Assembly: GCF_019597925.1 (NCBI RefSeq)
Contig: NZ_CP080442.1
Location: forward strand, 1,902,001 to 1,966,000
Length of the DNA stretch: 64,000 nt
DNA from: [Clostridium] scindens
GTDB taxonomy: Bacteria; Bacillota; Clostridia; Lachnospirales; Lachnospiraceae
Direction: 5' to 3'
Positions 52,313 through 61,419 of the stretch are shown piece after piece. The notes under the pieces were generated by a model. That model was given only the letters and a program-made list of their open reading frames with translations. It was not told the origin of the DNA and did not search any database. How positions within the stretch are numbered: the stretch's first letter is position 1; the number at the start of each line of letters is the position of its first letter. The position numbers were made by a program, and so were the translations under genes.

Positions 52313-53593
52313 ATGAGCGATTATAAGATTGAGACAAAATGCATCCAGTCCGGCTACCAGCCGGGAAACGGCGAGCCGAGGGTGCTGCCTATTTACCAGA
52401 GCACGACATTCAAATACGATTCCAGCGACCAGATGGGAAGATTGTTCGACTTGGAGGAGAGCGGGTATTTCTATACGCGGCTCCAGAATCCTACCAATGA
52501 CGCGGTAGCGGCAAAGATCTGCGATCTGGAAGGCGGAGTCGCTGCCATGCTGACTTCATCTGGACAGGCGGCAAGCTTCTATGCCATTATGAATATCGTG
52601 GAGGCTGGCGATCATATCGTGTGCGCGTCTGCCCTTTATGGCGGTACATATAATCTCTATGCCCATACGATTAAGAAGATGGGCATCGATGCTACCTTTG
52701 TGGATCCGGACTGCACGGAAGAAGAACTGGACAGCGCGTTTCAAGAGAATACCAAGGCGGTATTCGGAGAGACCATCGCAAATCCTGCATTGGTCGTGCT
52801 GGACTTTGAAAAGTTTGCAAAAGCAGCCCATTCCCATGGGGTTCCATTCATCGTAGACAATACATTTGCAACGCCGATCAACTGCCGGCCGTTCGAATGG
52901 GGGGCAGACATCGTAACCCACTCTACCACCAAGTACATGGATGGCCATGCATCCTGCGTCGGCGGAGCGATCGTAGACAGCGGCAACTTTGACTGGGATG
53001 CATATCCGGATAAATTCCCGGGACTTACCACGCCGGACGAGACCTATCATGGAATCGTGTATACGAAGAAATTTGGCAAAGGCGCATACATTACAAAGGC
53101 AACCTCCCAGCTGATGCGGGACTTAGGCTCCATCCAGGCGCCGCAGAATGCGTTTCTTCTGAATATCGGCCTTGAGACGCTGCATCTGAGAGTGCAGAGG
53201 CATTGCGAGAATGCCTTGAACGCGGCCAAGTATCTGCAGGGACATGAAAAGGTAGCCTGGGTATCAAGCCCATCCCTTCCGGGAGACAAGTACTATGACT
53301 TAGCGAAAAAGTATATGCCCAACGGAACCTGCGGGGTGATCACATTCGGCCTGAAGGGCGGACGTGACGCGGCTGTACGAATGATGGACAGCCTGAAGAT
53401 GATCGCCATCGTAACGCATGTTGCGGATGCCAGAAGCTGCGTGCTCCATCCGGCAAGCCATACGCACCGCCAGATGAACGACCAGGAGTTAAAAGAAGCC
53501 GGCGTTCAGCCTGATCTGATCCGATTCAGCGTGGGAATCGAAAATATCGAGGACATCATCGCTGACCTTTCGCAGGCGCTGGAACAGGTATAA
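52313..53593 (+). CDS. O-acetylhomoserine aminocarboxypropyltransferase (sulfhydrylase)
   Basis: A 426-residue Cys/Met-metabolism PLP enzyme: TKCIQSGYQPGNGEPRVLPI, YTRLQNPTNDAVAAKI, PLP lysine in THSTTKYMDGHAS, and LHPASHTHRQMNDQEL. The length and insert TPDETYHGIVYTKKFG mark the MetY group, making homocysteine from O-acetylhomoserine and sulfide. No SAM riboswitch or T-box is found in the short upstream gap, so control of this gene likely lies further upstream. A hairpin at 53601 ends the unit. Confidence 0.93.
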   Translation: MSDYKIETKCIQSGYQPGNGEPRVLPIYQSTTFKYDSSDQMGRLFDLEESGYFYTRLQNPTNDAVAAKICDLEGGVAAMLTSSGQAASFYAIMNIVEAGDHIVCASALYGGTYNLYAHTIKKMGIDATFVDPDCTEEELDSAFQENTKAVFGETIANPALVVLDFEKFAKAAHSHGVPFIVDNTFATPINCRPFEWGADIVTHSTTKYMDGHASCVGGAIVDSGNFDWDAYPDKFPGLTTPDETYHGIVYTKKFGKGAYITKATSQLMRDLGSIQAPQNAFLLNIGLETLHLRVQRHCENALNAAKYLQGHEKVAWVSSPSLPGDKYYDLAKKYMPNGTCGVITFGLKGGRDAAVRMMDSLKMIAIVTHVADARSCVLHPASHTHRQMNDQELKEAGVQPDLIRFSVGIENIEDIIADLSQALEQV

Positions 53594-53600
53594 AAATTGC

Positions 53601-53644
53601 AAATACCTCCATACTAAATGAAAAATGTATGGAGGTATTTTTTT
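53601..53644 (+). terminator. Terminator hairpin whose right arm holds the next gene's ribosome site
   Basis: AAATACCTCCATAC (53601-53614) pairs perfectly with GTATGGAGGTATTT (53627-53640), followed by T4. GGAGGT at 53631-53636 in the right arm is 8 bases before the ATG of the TepA-like gene and is its only ribosome site, while the left arm carries the anti-SD-like ACCTCC. Confidence 0.85.
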
Positions 53645-54343
53645 ATGGCAGAGTCAGAACGCGAAGAGAAAAAGACGGAACAGATTAAGGAGATGGGCAG
53701 CATTAATCTGAATGAAAATAAGGACAGGCACAGAATCAAGCTGCTGACGATCATAGGGGAGATCGAAGGTCATGAGGCGGTAGCCGGAAACACGAAGGCC
53801 ACGAAGTACGAGCACCTTCTTCCTATGCTGGCAGAAGTAGAAGACAGCGAAGAGATTGAAGGAGTCCTGATTCTTCTGAACACCATGGGAGGGGATGTGG
53901 AGGCAGGACTGTCGATTGCGGAGATGATCGCATCTTTGAGCAAGCCCACAGTGTCCCTGGTACTTGGAGGCAGCCACTCTATCGGAGGCCCATTAGCCGT
54001 CTCCGCAAAATATTCCTTTATTGTTCCAAGCGGCACCATGATCATCCACCCGGTCCGCTCCAACGGCATGTTCATTGGAGTGGAGCAGAGCCTTCGCAAT
54101 ATGATCAGGACCCAGGATCGGATCACAAGGTTCCTTTCCCAGCACTCCCATATGACCCAGGAGAGAATCGAAGAACTGATGCTCAATCCTACGGAACTGG
54201 TGAAAGACGTAGGGACGCTTCTGGAGGGTAAGGAAGCTGTTAAAGAAGGACTGATAGATGAAGTGGGCGGCATGAGCGAGGCATTGAATAAATTGCACGA
54301 AATGATCGACCAAAGCAGACAGAAAAAGTATGAAAATATGTAA
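53645..54343 (+). CDS. TepA-like ClpP-family protease
   Basis: A 232-residue cytoplasmic ClpP-fold serine peptidase: GVLILLNTMGGDVEAGLSIA, nucleophile region GGSHSIGGPLAVSA, histidine in TMIIHPVRSNG, and EGKEAVKEGLIDEVGG. This matches TepA/YmfB, encoded next to spoIIIE/ftsK in Bacillus as here. TepA has been linked to protein export and clearance of signal peptides. The ATG at 53645 is chosen; an in-frame ATG at 53618 lies in the hairpin loop and has no ribosome site. Confidence 0.88.
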   Translation: MAESEREEKKTEQIKEMGSINLNENKDRHRIKLLTIIGEIEGHEAVAGNTKATKYEHLLPMLAEVEDSEEIEGVLILLNTMGGDVEAGLSIAEMIASLSKPTVSLVLGGSHSIGGPLAVSAKYSFIVPSGTMIIHPVRSNGMFIGVEQSLRNMIRTQDRITRFLSQHSHMTQERIEELMLNPTELVKDVGTLLEGKEAVKEGLIDEVGGMSEALNKLHEMIDQSRQKKYENM

Positions 54344-54406
54344 TGACAGCCCTTTTTAAAAATGATATACTATAAATAGTATTGCCAGTAATAAGGGGGA
54401 AGTATA

Positions 54407-56797
54407 ATGGCTGCTAAGTCCAAGAAACGCAAGAGTACAAAGCAGACGAAGAAGAACACGCAGCAGAGTTTTGTCAGGGACGAGATCATAATCTGGGTCA
54501 CGCTTGCAGTCAGCATCCTGATGCTGATCAGTAATTTTGGAATCGGCGGTTTTGTAGGGGAAGCGATTTCAGATTTCTTATTCAGGATATTTGGATGGAT
54601 TGCATTTGTAATGCCGTTCATCCTGTTTGGAGCGGTTGCTTTTGTCATTTCGAACAAAGGCAACCTTCATGCGTATATGAAAGTTGCGACATGCCTGATC
54701 TTAATGGTTCTGGTCTGCACTTTTCTGCAGCTGGTGGATGAGAAAGGCGGGATGCTGGGAAATATCCTTGTGGATGTCCTGGTACCTGCCATTGGTATTG
54801 CCGGTACATATGTGGTAGACGTTATCCTGATGATCATCTGCCTTGTGATCATTACCGGGAAGTCGGCCCTGAAGGGGGTAAAGGCCCAGGGAGGCAAGGC
54901 ATACGACAAAGCAAGGAAGGATGCCGAGCGCAGGCGCGAGCAGGCGCAAGAGCGGAGGAAGATTAAGGAAGCGCAGCCGAAGCAGTCCAGATCTGGAAAG
55001 CGAAGCGAGAAGCATGTGGAGGGCGTCTCTTTTGATACCACGATAGCGAAGAAGTCGCCGAATGTAAAGGAATTGACCATTGACCCTATGGAAGAGGACA
55101 GGATGCAGGAGCCGGACACGCACGCTGTGAAGGAGCCGGGCTTCGTAATCAACCGGGGCGACATGCCATCCACAGTTTCGGAGCCGGAGGCAGAGCCGGT
55201 GATGGAAGCGGCGCCATTTGATGAGACGCCGGTCCCGAAGAAAAGGAGCAAGATGGCCTCTGCAGATGTGGCAAGCGAGGTGGCGGATGTGGCTGCCAGC
55301 GTAGCCGCAAGCGCTACAAAGCCAAAGAAAGCCTATCAGTATCCGCCCATATCCCTGCTAAAGCGGGGCAGCAAGCAAAGCGGGGAATCGGATGCCCACC
55401 TGCGGGAGACGGCGATGAAACTGCAGCAGACGTTGCAGAATTTTGGCGTTAACGTGACCGTTACCAATGTCAGCTGCGGGCCGTCGGTCACCCGTTACGA
55501 GCTTCAGCCTGAGATGGGCGTGAAGGTGAGCAAGATCGTGGGGCTTGCAGATGACATCAAGTTGAATCTTGCGGCCGCGGATATCCGGATCGAAGCCCCG
55601 ATCCCCGGGAAAGCAGCCGTGGGAATCGAGGTGCCGAATAAGGAGAACTCGGCGGTAATGCTCCGGGATCTGCTGGAATCCAAAGAGTTTAAGAACAGCG
55701 CGTCCAAGATATCATTTGCCGCAGGTAAGGATATCGGAGGCAAGGTGGTCGTGGCGGACATCGCCAAGATGCCTCATCTTCTGATCGCAGGCGCAACTGG
55801 CTCAGGCAAGTCTGTCTGCATCAATACGCTGATTATGAGTATTCTGTATAAGGCAACCCCGGAGGAAGTCAAGCTGATCATGATCGATCCAAAGGTAGTG
55901 GAGTTAAGCGTATATAACGGCATCCCGCATCTTATGATCCCGGTGGTGGCAGACCCTAAGAAAGCAGCAGGTGCGCTGAACTGGGGCGTGGCGGAGATGA
56001 CCCGCCGCTATCAGGCTTTTGCAGAATATAACGTAAGAGACATGAAGGGATACAATGAAAAAGTGGCATCCATGCCGCCGGTGGAAGGAAAGGCGCTGGA
56101 GCGGATGCCGCAGATCGTGATTATCGTAGATGAGCTTGCCGATCTTATGATGGTGGCTCCCGGAGAAGTGGAAGAGGCCATCTGCCGTCTGGCACAGCTG
56201 GCGAGAGCGGCGGGAATACATCTGGTGCTGGCAACACAAAGGCCATCGGTCAATGTCATTACAGGACTTATCAAGGCGAATATGCCGTCAAGGATCGCAT
56301 TTTCCGTATCCTCCGGCGTAGACTCCAGAACCATTATCGACATGAACGGTGCCGAGAAACTGTTGGGAAAAGGAGACATGCTGTTCTATCCGTCCGGATA
56401 TCAGAAGCCGGCCAGAGTACAGGGCTCCTTTGTTACGGACAAGGAAGTGCAAGGCGTGGTAGAGTACCTCAAGAATCACAACGGGGATGTTACATACGAT
56501 GAGGAAATCGTAAACCACGTTAATACAAGCTCTGCGGCAGGAATGTCCGGGGGGCTTGGAGCGGAAGGTGATGACCGCGACGTGCATTTTGTAGATGCGG
56601 GCCGCCTCATTATAGACAAGGATAAGGCATCCATCGGGATGCTGCAGCGTACGTTCAAGATAGGCTTTAACCGCGCGGCCCGGATTATGGACCAGCTGTT
56701 CGAGGCTGGCGTCGTAGGCCCGGAGGAGGGAACCAAGCCAAGAAAGGTATTGATGTCCCCGGAAGAGTTTGAACGATATGTAGAGGAAACTGTCTAA
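54407..56797 (+). CDS. ftsK: DNA translocase FtsK/SpoIIIE
   Basis: A 796-residue membrane-anchored DNA pump. Four hydrophobic helices lie at about 25-145, then an alanine/charge-rich linker (155-305). The motor has Walker A LIAGATGSGKSVCINTLI, IMIDPKVVELS, VDELADLMMVA and ATQRPSVNVITG. The gamma winged-helix domain at the end (MLQRTFKIGFNRAARIMDQL) reads KOPS/SRS-type sequences. It moves chromosomes through the closing septum or into the forespore; the Bacillus-like neighbour TepA fits SpoIIIE. Confidence 0.96.
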   Translation: MAAKSKKRKSTKQTKKNTQQSFVRDEIIIWVTLAVSILMLISNFGIGGFVGEAISDFLFRIFGWIAFVMPFILFGAVAFVISNKGNLHAYMKVATCLILMVLVCTFLQLVDEKGGMLGNILVDVLVPAIGIAGTYVVDVILMIICLVIITGKSALKGVKAQGGKAYDKARKDAERRREQAQERRKIKEAQPKQSRSGKRSEKHVEGVSFDTTIAKKSPNVKELTIDPMEEDRMQEPDTHAVKEPGFVINRGDMPSTVSEPEAEPVMEAAPFDETPVPKKRSKMASADVASEVADVAASVAASATKPKKAYQYPPISLLKRGSKQSGESDAHLRETAMKLQQTLQNFGVNVTVTNVSCGPSVTRYELQPEMGVKVSKIVGLADDIKLNLAAADIRIEAPIPGKAAVGIEVPNKENSAVMLRDLLESKEFKNSASKISFAAGKDIGGKVVVADIAKMPHLLIAGATGSGKSVCINTLIMSILYKATPEEVKLIMIDPKVVELSVYNGIPHLMIPVVADPKKAAGALNWGVAEMTRRYQAFAEYNVRDMKGYNEKVASMPPVEGKALERMPQIVIIVDELADLMMVAPGEVEEAICRLAQLARAAGIHLVLATQRPSVNVITGLIKANMPSRIAFSVSSGVDSRTIIDMNGAEKLLGKGDMLFYPSGYQKPARVQGSFVTDKEVQGVVEYLKNHNGDVTYDEEIVNHVNTSSAAGMSGGLGAEGDDRDVHFVDAGRLIIDKDKASIGMLQRTFKIGFNRAARIMDQLFEAGVVGPEEGTKPRKVLMSPEEFERYVEETV

Positions 56798-56823
56798 AAA
56801 ACAAAAGAAAGGATTGGTAGCCG

Positions 56824-58494
56824 ATGAAAACAGATATCCAGATAGCACAGGAAGCACAGATGGCCCACATCAAGGATGTGGCCGCAACAGTTGGTATTGA
56901 AGAGGAAGAATTAGAATTTTATGGAAAGTATAAGGCAAAGCTTTCCGATGACGTATGGGAGAAAGTCAAGGACAGGCCAAATGGCAAACTGGTCCTGGTA
57001 ACGGCGATCAACCCGACTCCGGCAGGAGAAGGAAAGACTACCACTACCGTTGGATTGGGACAGGCGCTGGCAAAGTTGGACAAGAAGGCGATCATTGCGC
57101 TTCGGGAGCCATCCTTAGGCCCATGCTTTGGCATAAAGGGAGGCGCTGCCGGTGGCGGATATGCCCAGGTTGTTCCTATGGAAGATTTGAATCTGCATTT
57201 TACCGGAGACTTCCATGCAATTACATCTGCCAATAACCTGCTGGCAGCCTTGCTTGATAATCATATCCAGCAGGGGAATGAATTGCAGATCGATCCCCGC
57301 CAGGTAGTATGGAAGCGCTGCCTTGATATGAATGACCGTAATCTGCGTAATATCGTAGTCGGGCTTGGAAGCAAGATGGACGGAATGGTAAGAGAAGATC
57401 ACTTTGTCATTACGGTTGCATCTGAGATTATGGCAATCCTTTGCCTGGCAGATGATATCCACGACCTTAGAAGACGGCTTGGCAGAATTATCGTAGCTTA
57501 TAATTTTAATGGAGATCCGGTGACTGCAGAGGATCTTAAGGCAACGGGAGCTATGACGGCGCTTCTGAAAGACGCTATCAAGCCGAACCTGATCCAGACC
57601 CTGGAGCACACGCCGGCATTGGTACATGGCGGGCCATTTGCCAATATTGCCCATGGATGCAACAGCGTCAGGGCAACGAAGATGGCGCTGAAATTAAGCG
57701 ATATCACGGTTACAGAAGCTGGATTCGGCGCAGACTTAGGCGCGGAGAAATTCTTTGATATCAAGTGCAGAAAGGCAGGCTTAAAGCCGGATGCGGTAGT
57801 TTTAGTTGCAACTGTGCGCGCTTTGAAGTATAATGGTGGAGTTGCAAAGGCGGATCTGTCCGAAGAGAACCTGGAAGCGCTAAAGAAAGGCATCGTGAAT
57901 CTGGAAAAGCATATTGAGAATATCCAGAAGTACGATATCCCTGTAGTCGTGACTCTCAATTCGTTTGTCACAGATACAGAAGCGGAGAATGAATTCATCC
58001 GCCAGTTCTGCCAGGAGAAAGGCTGCGAATTCGCGCTTTCCGAAGTGTGGGAAAAGGGCGGCGAAGGCGGAATCGCTCTTGCCAACAAAGTATTAGATAC
58101 TTTAGAGAATAAAGAAAGCCATTTCCATACATTATATGAAGATGAGTTATCATTAGAAGAAAAGATAGAGACTATATCCAAGGAAATCTATGGAGCAAGG
58201 GGAGTCATCTATGAGCCTGCAGCGAAAAAGCAGCTGGCCAAGATAGCATCCATGGGATTTGGAAATTTGCCGGTCTGCATGGCAAAGAATCAATATTCAT
58301 TATCAGACGATGCGAAGAAGCTGGGACGTCCTACGGATTTCGATATTCATATCCGTGAAGTATACGTCAGTGCGGGGGCGGGATTCGTAGTCGCGCTTAC
58401 CGGCGCTGTCATGACAATGCCGGGACTTCCGAAAGTACCTGCTGCAAATGGGATTGATGTATCAGAAGAAGGTAATATTGTAGGATTGTTTTAA
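56824..58494 (+). CDS. fhs: Formate-tetrahydrofolate ligase
   Basis: A 556-residue ATP-dependent enzyme making 10-formyl-THF from formate. P-loop INPTPAGEGKTTTTVGLGQA; EPSLGPCFGIKGGAAGGGYA; PVVVTLNSFVTDTEAE; and C-terminal GAGFVVALTGAVMTMPGLPK. Full length. It feeds purine synthesis and, in acetogens, the methyl branch of the Wood-Ljungdahl route; no other gene of that route is next to it, so one-carbon supply is the safer reading. Site AAAGAAAGGATTGGTAGCCG. Confidence 0.97.
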   Translation: MKTDIQIAQEAQMAHIKDVAATVGIEEEELEFYGKYKAKLSDDVWEKVKDRPNGKLVLVTAINPTPAGEGKTTTTVGLGQALAKLDKKAIIALREPSLGPCFGIKGGAAGGGYAQVVPMEDLNLHFTGDFHAITSANNLLAALLDNHIQQGNELQIDPRQVVWKRCLDMNDRNLRNIVVGLGSKMDGMVREDHFVITVASEIMAILCLADDIHDLRRRLGRIIVAYNFNGDPVTAEDLKATGAMTALLKDAIKPNLIQTLEHTPALVHGGPFANIAHGCNSVRATKMALKLSDITVTEAGFGADLGAEKFFDIKCRKAGLKPDAVVLVATVRALKYNGGVAKADLSEENLEALKKGIVNLEKHIENIQKYDIPVVVTLNSFVTDTEAENEFIRQFCQEKGCEFALSEVWEKGGEGGIALANKVLDTLENKESHFHTLYEDELSLEEKIETISKEIYGARGVIYEPAAKKQLAKIASMGFGNLPVCMAKNQYSLSDDAKKLGRPTDFDIHIREVYVSAGAGFVVALTGAVMTMPGLPKVPAANGIDVSEEGNIVGLF

Positions 58495-58556
58495 GGGGAT
58501 TATAAAAGAAATGATAACGATGTATGATAAAACTGGCAGTAGGAGGTTATCATAAG

Positions 58557-59882
58557 ATGAAGTGCAGGTATTGCGGACACGAGATACCGGATGGAATGTT
58601 GTATTGTGAAGAATGCGGGAAGGAAGTCCGCATTGTTCCTGACTATAATCCGTTAGATGATATGCTTACCGCTCAGGTGAAAGGTGCCATCAGTGGGGAG
58701 AATGATTATTCTGAAGATGACATCTATGAATCAGTAAGAAATACGACTGCTATGGGAAGAAGCACCGGCGCAGGAAGATATACGTCCGCAGGGCGCAGGA
58801 CGGGGACAGGACGAAACGGAGTCCCGGGCAGTACTGCAGGGCGCAGCGCTACCGGCCGCAATACTGCAGGTCGTAACACTTCCGGACGCAGGAATACTTC
58901 AGGAGGCAGTCTTCCTGAGCGTGAGAGAAGGCGCAGGCAGGCGGAACGCAAGAGAGCATTGCGCCGCAAGAGAAGAAAAAGAGCGCTTATCATACTGGCA
59001 GTGCTGGCAGTCGCAGTTATCGCAGCTTGTTTTGCCATATATCAGACATCCTATGCGGGAATCGTAAATAAGGGGTATAAAGCAATAGATAGCAAAGAGT
59101 ACGACAAGTCAGAACAATATTTCCAGAAGGCAATTGCTAAAAATGGAAAAAAAGCGGAAGCTTATGCGGGACTGGCAAAAGTATATACGAAGCAGGACAA
59201 TCTGGATAAAGCAGAGTCCGTCTTCCTGAATGCCATTGAAAAGCAGCCAAAGAATACGGATATCTATGAAGCCTGCGTCCAGTTCTATATGGACACGGAT
59301 CAGAAGGCAGAGATCCCGCTGCTTTTGGAAGATGCGCAGGACAATGTCACGGAGACGCTTGCGGGATATATCGTGAAAGGGCCGAAATTCAGCCTGGATG
59401 ACAGCGAGACATTCGAAGATGTACAGGAACTTTCCTTAAAAGCGGGAAATGGATACACCATCTACTATACTACGGATGAGACGGGTCCGACGGTAAAGAG
59501 TACGAAATACGCGGAGCCAATCCAGATCGGCGAGGGCGAGACCGTAGTTTCGGCAATCGCTGTCAACAAGAAGGGAATTCCCAGCCTTCCGGTGAAGAAG
59601 ACTTATACGGTGGAACTGCCGATTGAAGACGCGCCGGCCGTATCGCCATCTACAGGGCAGTATGAATCTGCTACGCAGATAGAGATTAAGGTTCCGGAAG
59701 GATATGAGGCCTACTATACGATGGACAAAAGCGATCCGACCACCGCTTCCACCAAGTATGCCGGACCGATAGACATGCCGGAGGGAGAGACCATATTCAA
59801 GGCTATTCTGGTCAATGCGAAGGGACGTACCAGCGGAGTGACTACCCGCAATTATGTATTGGAACTTTCACAAGGAGAATAG
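58557..59882 (+). CDS. Zinc-ribbon, TPR and CHB_HEX-repeat membrane protein
   Basis: A 441-residue protein. Residues 1-25: zinc ribbon (MKCRYCGHEIPDGMLYCEEC). About 60-125: low-complexity Gly/Arg/Thr/Ser/Asn tract with a repeated GR-x-T/S unit. About 140-160: one membrane helix after a very basic stretch. About 165-265: tetratricopeptide repeats (YDKSEQYFQKAIAKNGKKAE, LDKAESVFLNAIEKQPKN). About 280-440: two chitobiase/hexosaminidase C-terminal-like repeats (GYTIYYTTDETGPTVKSTKY; GYEAYYTMDKSDPTTASTKY). The basic stretch predicts ribbon inside and TPR/CHB_HEX outside. Function unknown. The ATG at 58557 follows AGGAGG; GTTATCAT beside it can pair with ATGATAAC at 58511. Confidence 0.8.
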   Translation: MKCRYCGHEIPDGMLYCEECGKEVRIVPDYNPLDDMLTAQVKGAISGENDYSEDDIYESVRNTTAMGRSTGAGRYTSAGRRTGTGRNGVPGSTAGRSATGRNTAGRNTSGRRNTSGGSLPERERRRRQAERKRALRRKRRKRALIILAVLAVAVIAACFAIYQTSYAGIVNKGYKAIDSKEYDKSEQYFQKAIAKNGKKAEAYAGLAKVYTKQDNLDKAESVFLNAIEKQPKNTDIYEACVQFYMDTDQKAEIPLLLEDAQDNVTETLAGYIVKGPKFSLDDSETFEDVQELSLKAGNGYTIYYTTDETGPTVKSTKYAEPIQIGEGETVVSAIAVNKKGIPSLPVKKTYTVELPIEDAPAVSPSTGQYESATQIEIKVPEGYEAYYTMDKSDPTTASTKYAGPIDMPEGETIFKAILVNAKGRTSGVTTRNYVLELSQGE

Positions 59883-59897
59883 AGATGATAAAAAGAG

Positions 59898-59944
59898 AGC
59901 AGCCTGACTGTTTTTGCATTGGCGAAAACAGGGGCTGCTTTTTT
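59898..59944 (+). terminator. Terminator after the zinc-ribbon/TPR gene
   Basis: AGCAGCC pairs with GGCTGCT, with an inner CTGTTTT/AAAACAG stem, followed by six T. Confidence 0.85.
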
Positions 59945-59996
59945 ACTGCCTGCATTTTTTGTACGAAAATAAAAACAAGAAAATTTGTAAAAATGG

Positions 59997-60025
59997 TTGT
60001 GTTAATAATTTAACAGATGTATAAT
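59997..60025 (+). promoter_or_regulatory. Promoter with embedded Rex-type operator, alcohol dehydrogenase gene
   Basis: TTGTGT, 17 bases, TATAAT at 60020-60025. TGTTAATAATTTAACA at 60000-60015 is a perfect 16-bp palindrome matching the Rex consensus TTGTTAA-N4-TTAACAA except at the outermost positions. It lies between and over the promoter boxes, so bound Rex would block RNA polymerase until NADH rises. Confidence 0.82.
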
Positions 60026-60068
60026 ATTGATAAATAATTAACATATCATATAAAAGGAGATGCGGACA

Positions 60069-61250
60069 ATGAGTAGATTTACATTACCTAGGGACGTTTA
60101 TCATGGAAAAGGATGCCTGGAGGAACTGAAGAACCTAAAGGGAAAGAAGGCAATCCTGGTTGTCGGAGGCGGCTCAATGAAGCGTCAGGGATTCCTGGAT
60201 AAAGCCGTCGGATATTTGAAGGAAGGCGGCATGGAAGTAGAACTGTTTGAAGGCGTTGAGCCAGATCCATCTGTTGAGACGGTTATGAAAGGCGCTGAGG
60301 CAATGCGTGCTTTTGAGCCAGACTGGATCGTAGCGATGGGAGGAGGATCTCCAATCGATGCAGCTAAGGCCATGTGGGCATTCTATGAATATCCGGAGAC
60401 CACGTTTGAAGATCTGTGCGTGCCTTTTAACTTCCCGGAACTGAGACAGAAGGCCAAATTCGCAGCCATACCGTCTACCTCCGGAACAGCGACAGAGGTT
60501 ACGGCGTTCTCCGTCATCACAAATTATCAGACGGGCGTGAAATATCCGCTTGCAGACTTTAACATTACGCCGGATGTGGCAATCGTAGATCCGGAACTTG
60601 TGGAAGGACTCCCTGCGAAACAGGTTGCTTACACGGGAATGGATGCGCTGACTCATGCCATTGAAGCATATGTATCTACTTTGAACTGCGCATTTACAGA
60701 TCCGCTTGCGTTACAGGCAATCGAGATGGTATTCGATTATCTGCCGGCTTCCTATCATGGCAATATGGTGGCAAGAGAACAGATGCACTACGCGCAGTGC
60801 CTGGCTGGAATGGCATTCTCCAACGCTTTGCTTGGAATCGTTCATTCCATGGCGCACAAGACCGGCGCGGCTTTCTCTACCGGACATATCACTCACGGAT
60901 GCGCCAATGCGATGTATCTGCCATATGTAATCAGATATAATGCAAAAGACGCTACGGCGGCAAAGCGTTACGCTGAGATCGCACGCCGGATGGGGCTTGG
61001 CGGAACTTCTGAACAGGCGCTGATCAATAGCCTCTGCGAGAAGATTGATGAATTCAATGCCAAGTTTGACATTCCTGCGACATTGAAGGAATTCGGAATC
61101 AAGGAAGACGAATTTAAGGAGAAGATCGCCAAGATATCCGAACTTGCTGTGGGAGATGCATGTACCGGTTCCAATCCGAGGGCAATTGATCCCGCAACAA
61201 TGGAGAAACTGTTTACATGCATCTATTATGGAACCGAGGTAGACTTCTAG
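60069..61250 (+). CDS. Iron-containing alcohol dehydrogenase
   Basis: A 393-residue family III dehydrogenase. Cofactor loop VAMGGGSPIDAAKAMW, IPSTSGTATEVT, metal-binding GMDALTHAIEAYVS and GIVHSMAHKTGAAFSTGHITHG, with the expected D/H/H/H ligands. Members reduce aldehydes or butyraldehyde with NAD(P)H, or act on diols; exact substrate not known. The Rex box in its promoter argues for an NADH-consuming fermentation role. ATG 60069 follows AAAAGGAG; ATG 60060 is possible but overlaps no good site. Confidence 0.93.
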   Translation: MSRFTLPRDVYHGKGCLEELKNLKGKKAILVVGGGSMKRQGFLDKAVGYLKEGGMEVELFEGVEPDPSVETVMKGAEAMRAFEPDWIVAMGGGSPIDAAKAMWAFYEYPETTFEDLCVPFNFPELRQKAKFAAIPSTSGTATEVTAFSVITNYQTGVKYPLADFNITPDVAIVDPELVEGLPAKQVAYTGMDALTHAIEAYVSTLNCAFTDPLALQAIEMVFDYLPASYHGNMVAREQMHYAQCLAGMAFSNALLGIVHSMAHKTGAAFSTGHITHGCANAMYLPYVIRYNAKDATAAKRYAEIARRMGLGGTSEQALINSLCEKIDEFNAKFDIPATLKEFGIKEDEFKEKIAKISELAVGDACTGSNPRAIDPATMEKLFTCIYYGTEVDF

Positions 61251-61283
61251 GATAGGGTACAATCTTAAGTGTACATAAAAAGA

Positions 61284-61332
61284 CGGCTTATCAAGAAAAA
61301 GATGTGCAAAAAAATCTTGATAAGCTGTTTTT
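61284..61332 (+). terminator. Terminator after the alcohol dehydrogenase gene
   Basis: CGGCTTATCAAGA (61284-61296) pairs with TCTTGATAAGCTG (61315-61327), one G-U pair, then a T run. Confidence 0.88.
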
Positions 61333-61358
61333 GCGGATGTATAGATGTCGAATGATAC

Positions 61359-61387
61359 TTGATATTTTCGCCCGGATACATTATGAT
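61359..61387 (+). promoter_or_regulatory. Promoter of the NfnAB-type operon
   Basis: TTGATA, 17 bases, TATGAT, 33 bases before the ATG at 61420. No Rex-like palindrome is present. Confidence 0.6.
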
Positions 61388-61419
61388 GAAATGAGTATTA
61401 AATATTAGGAGGAAATAAG

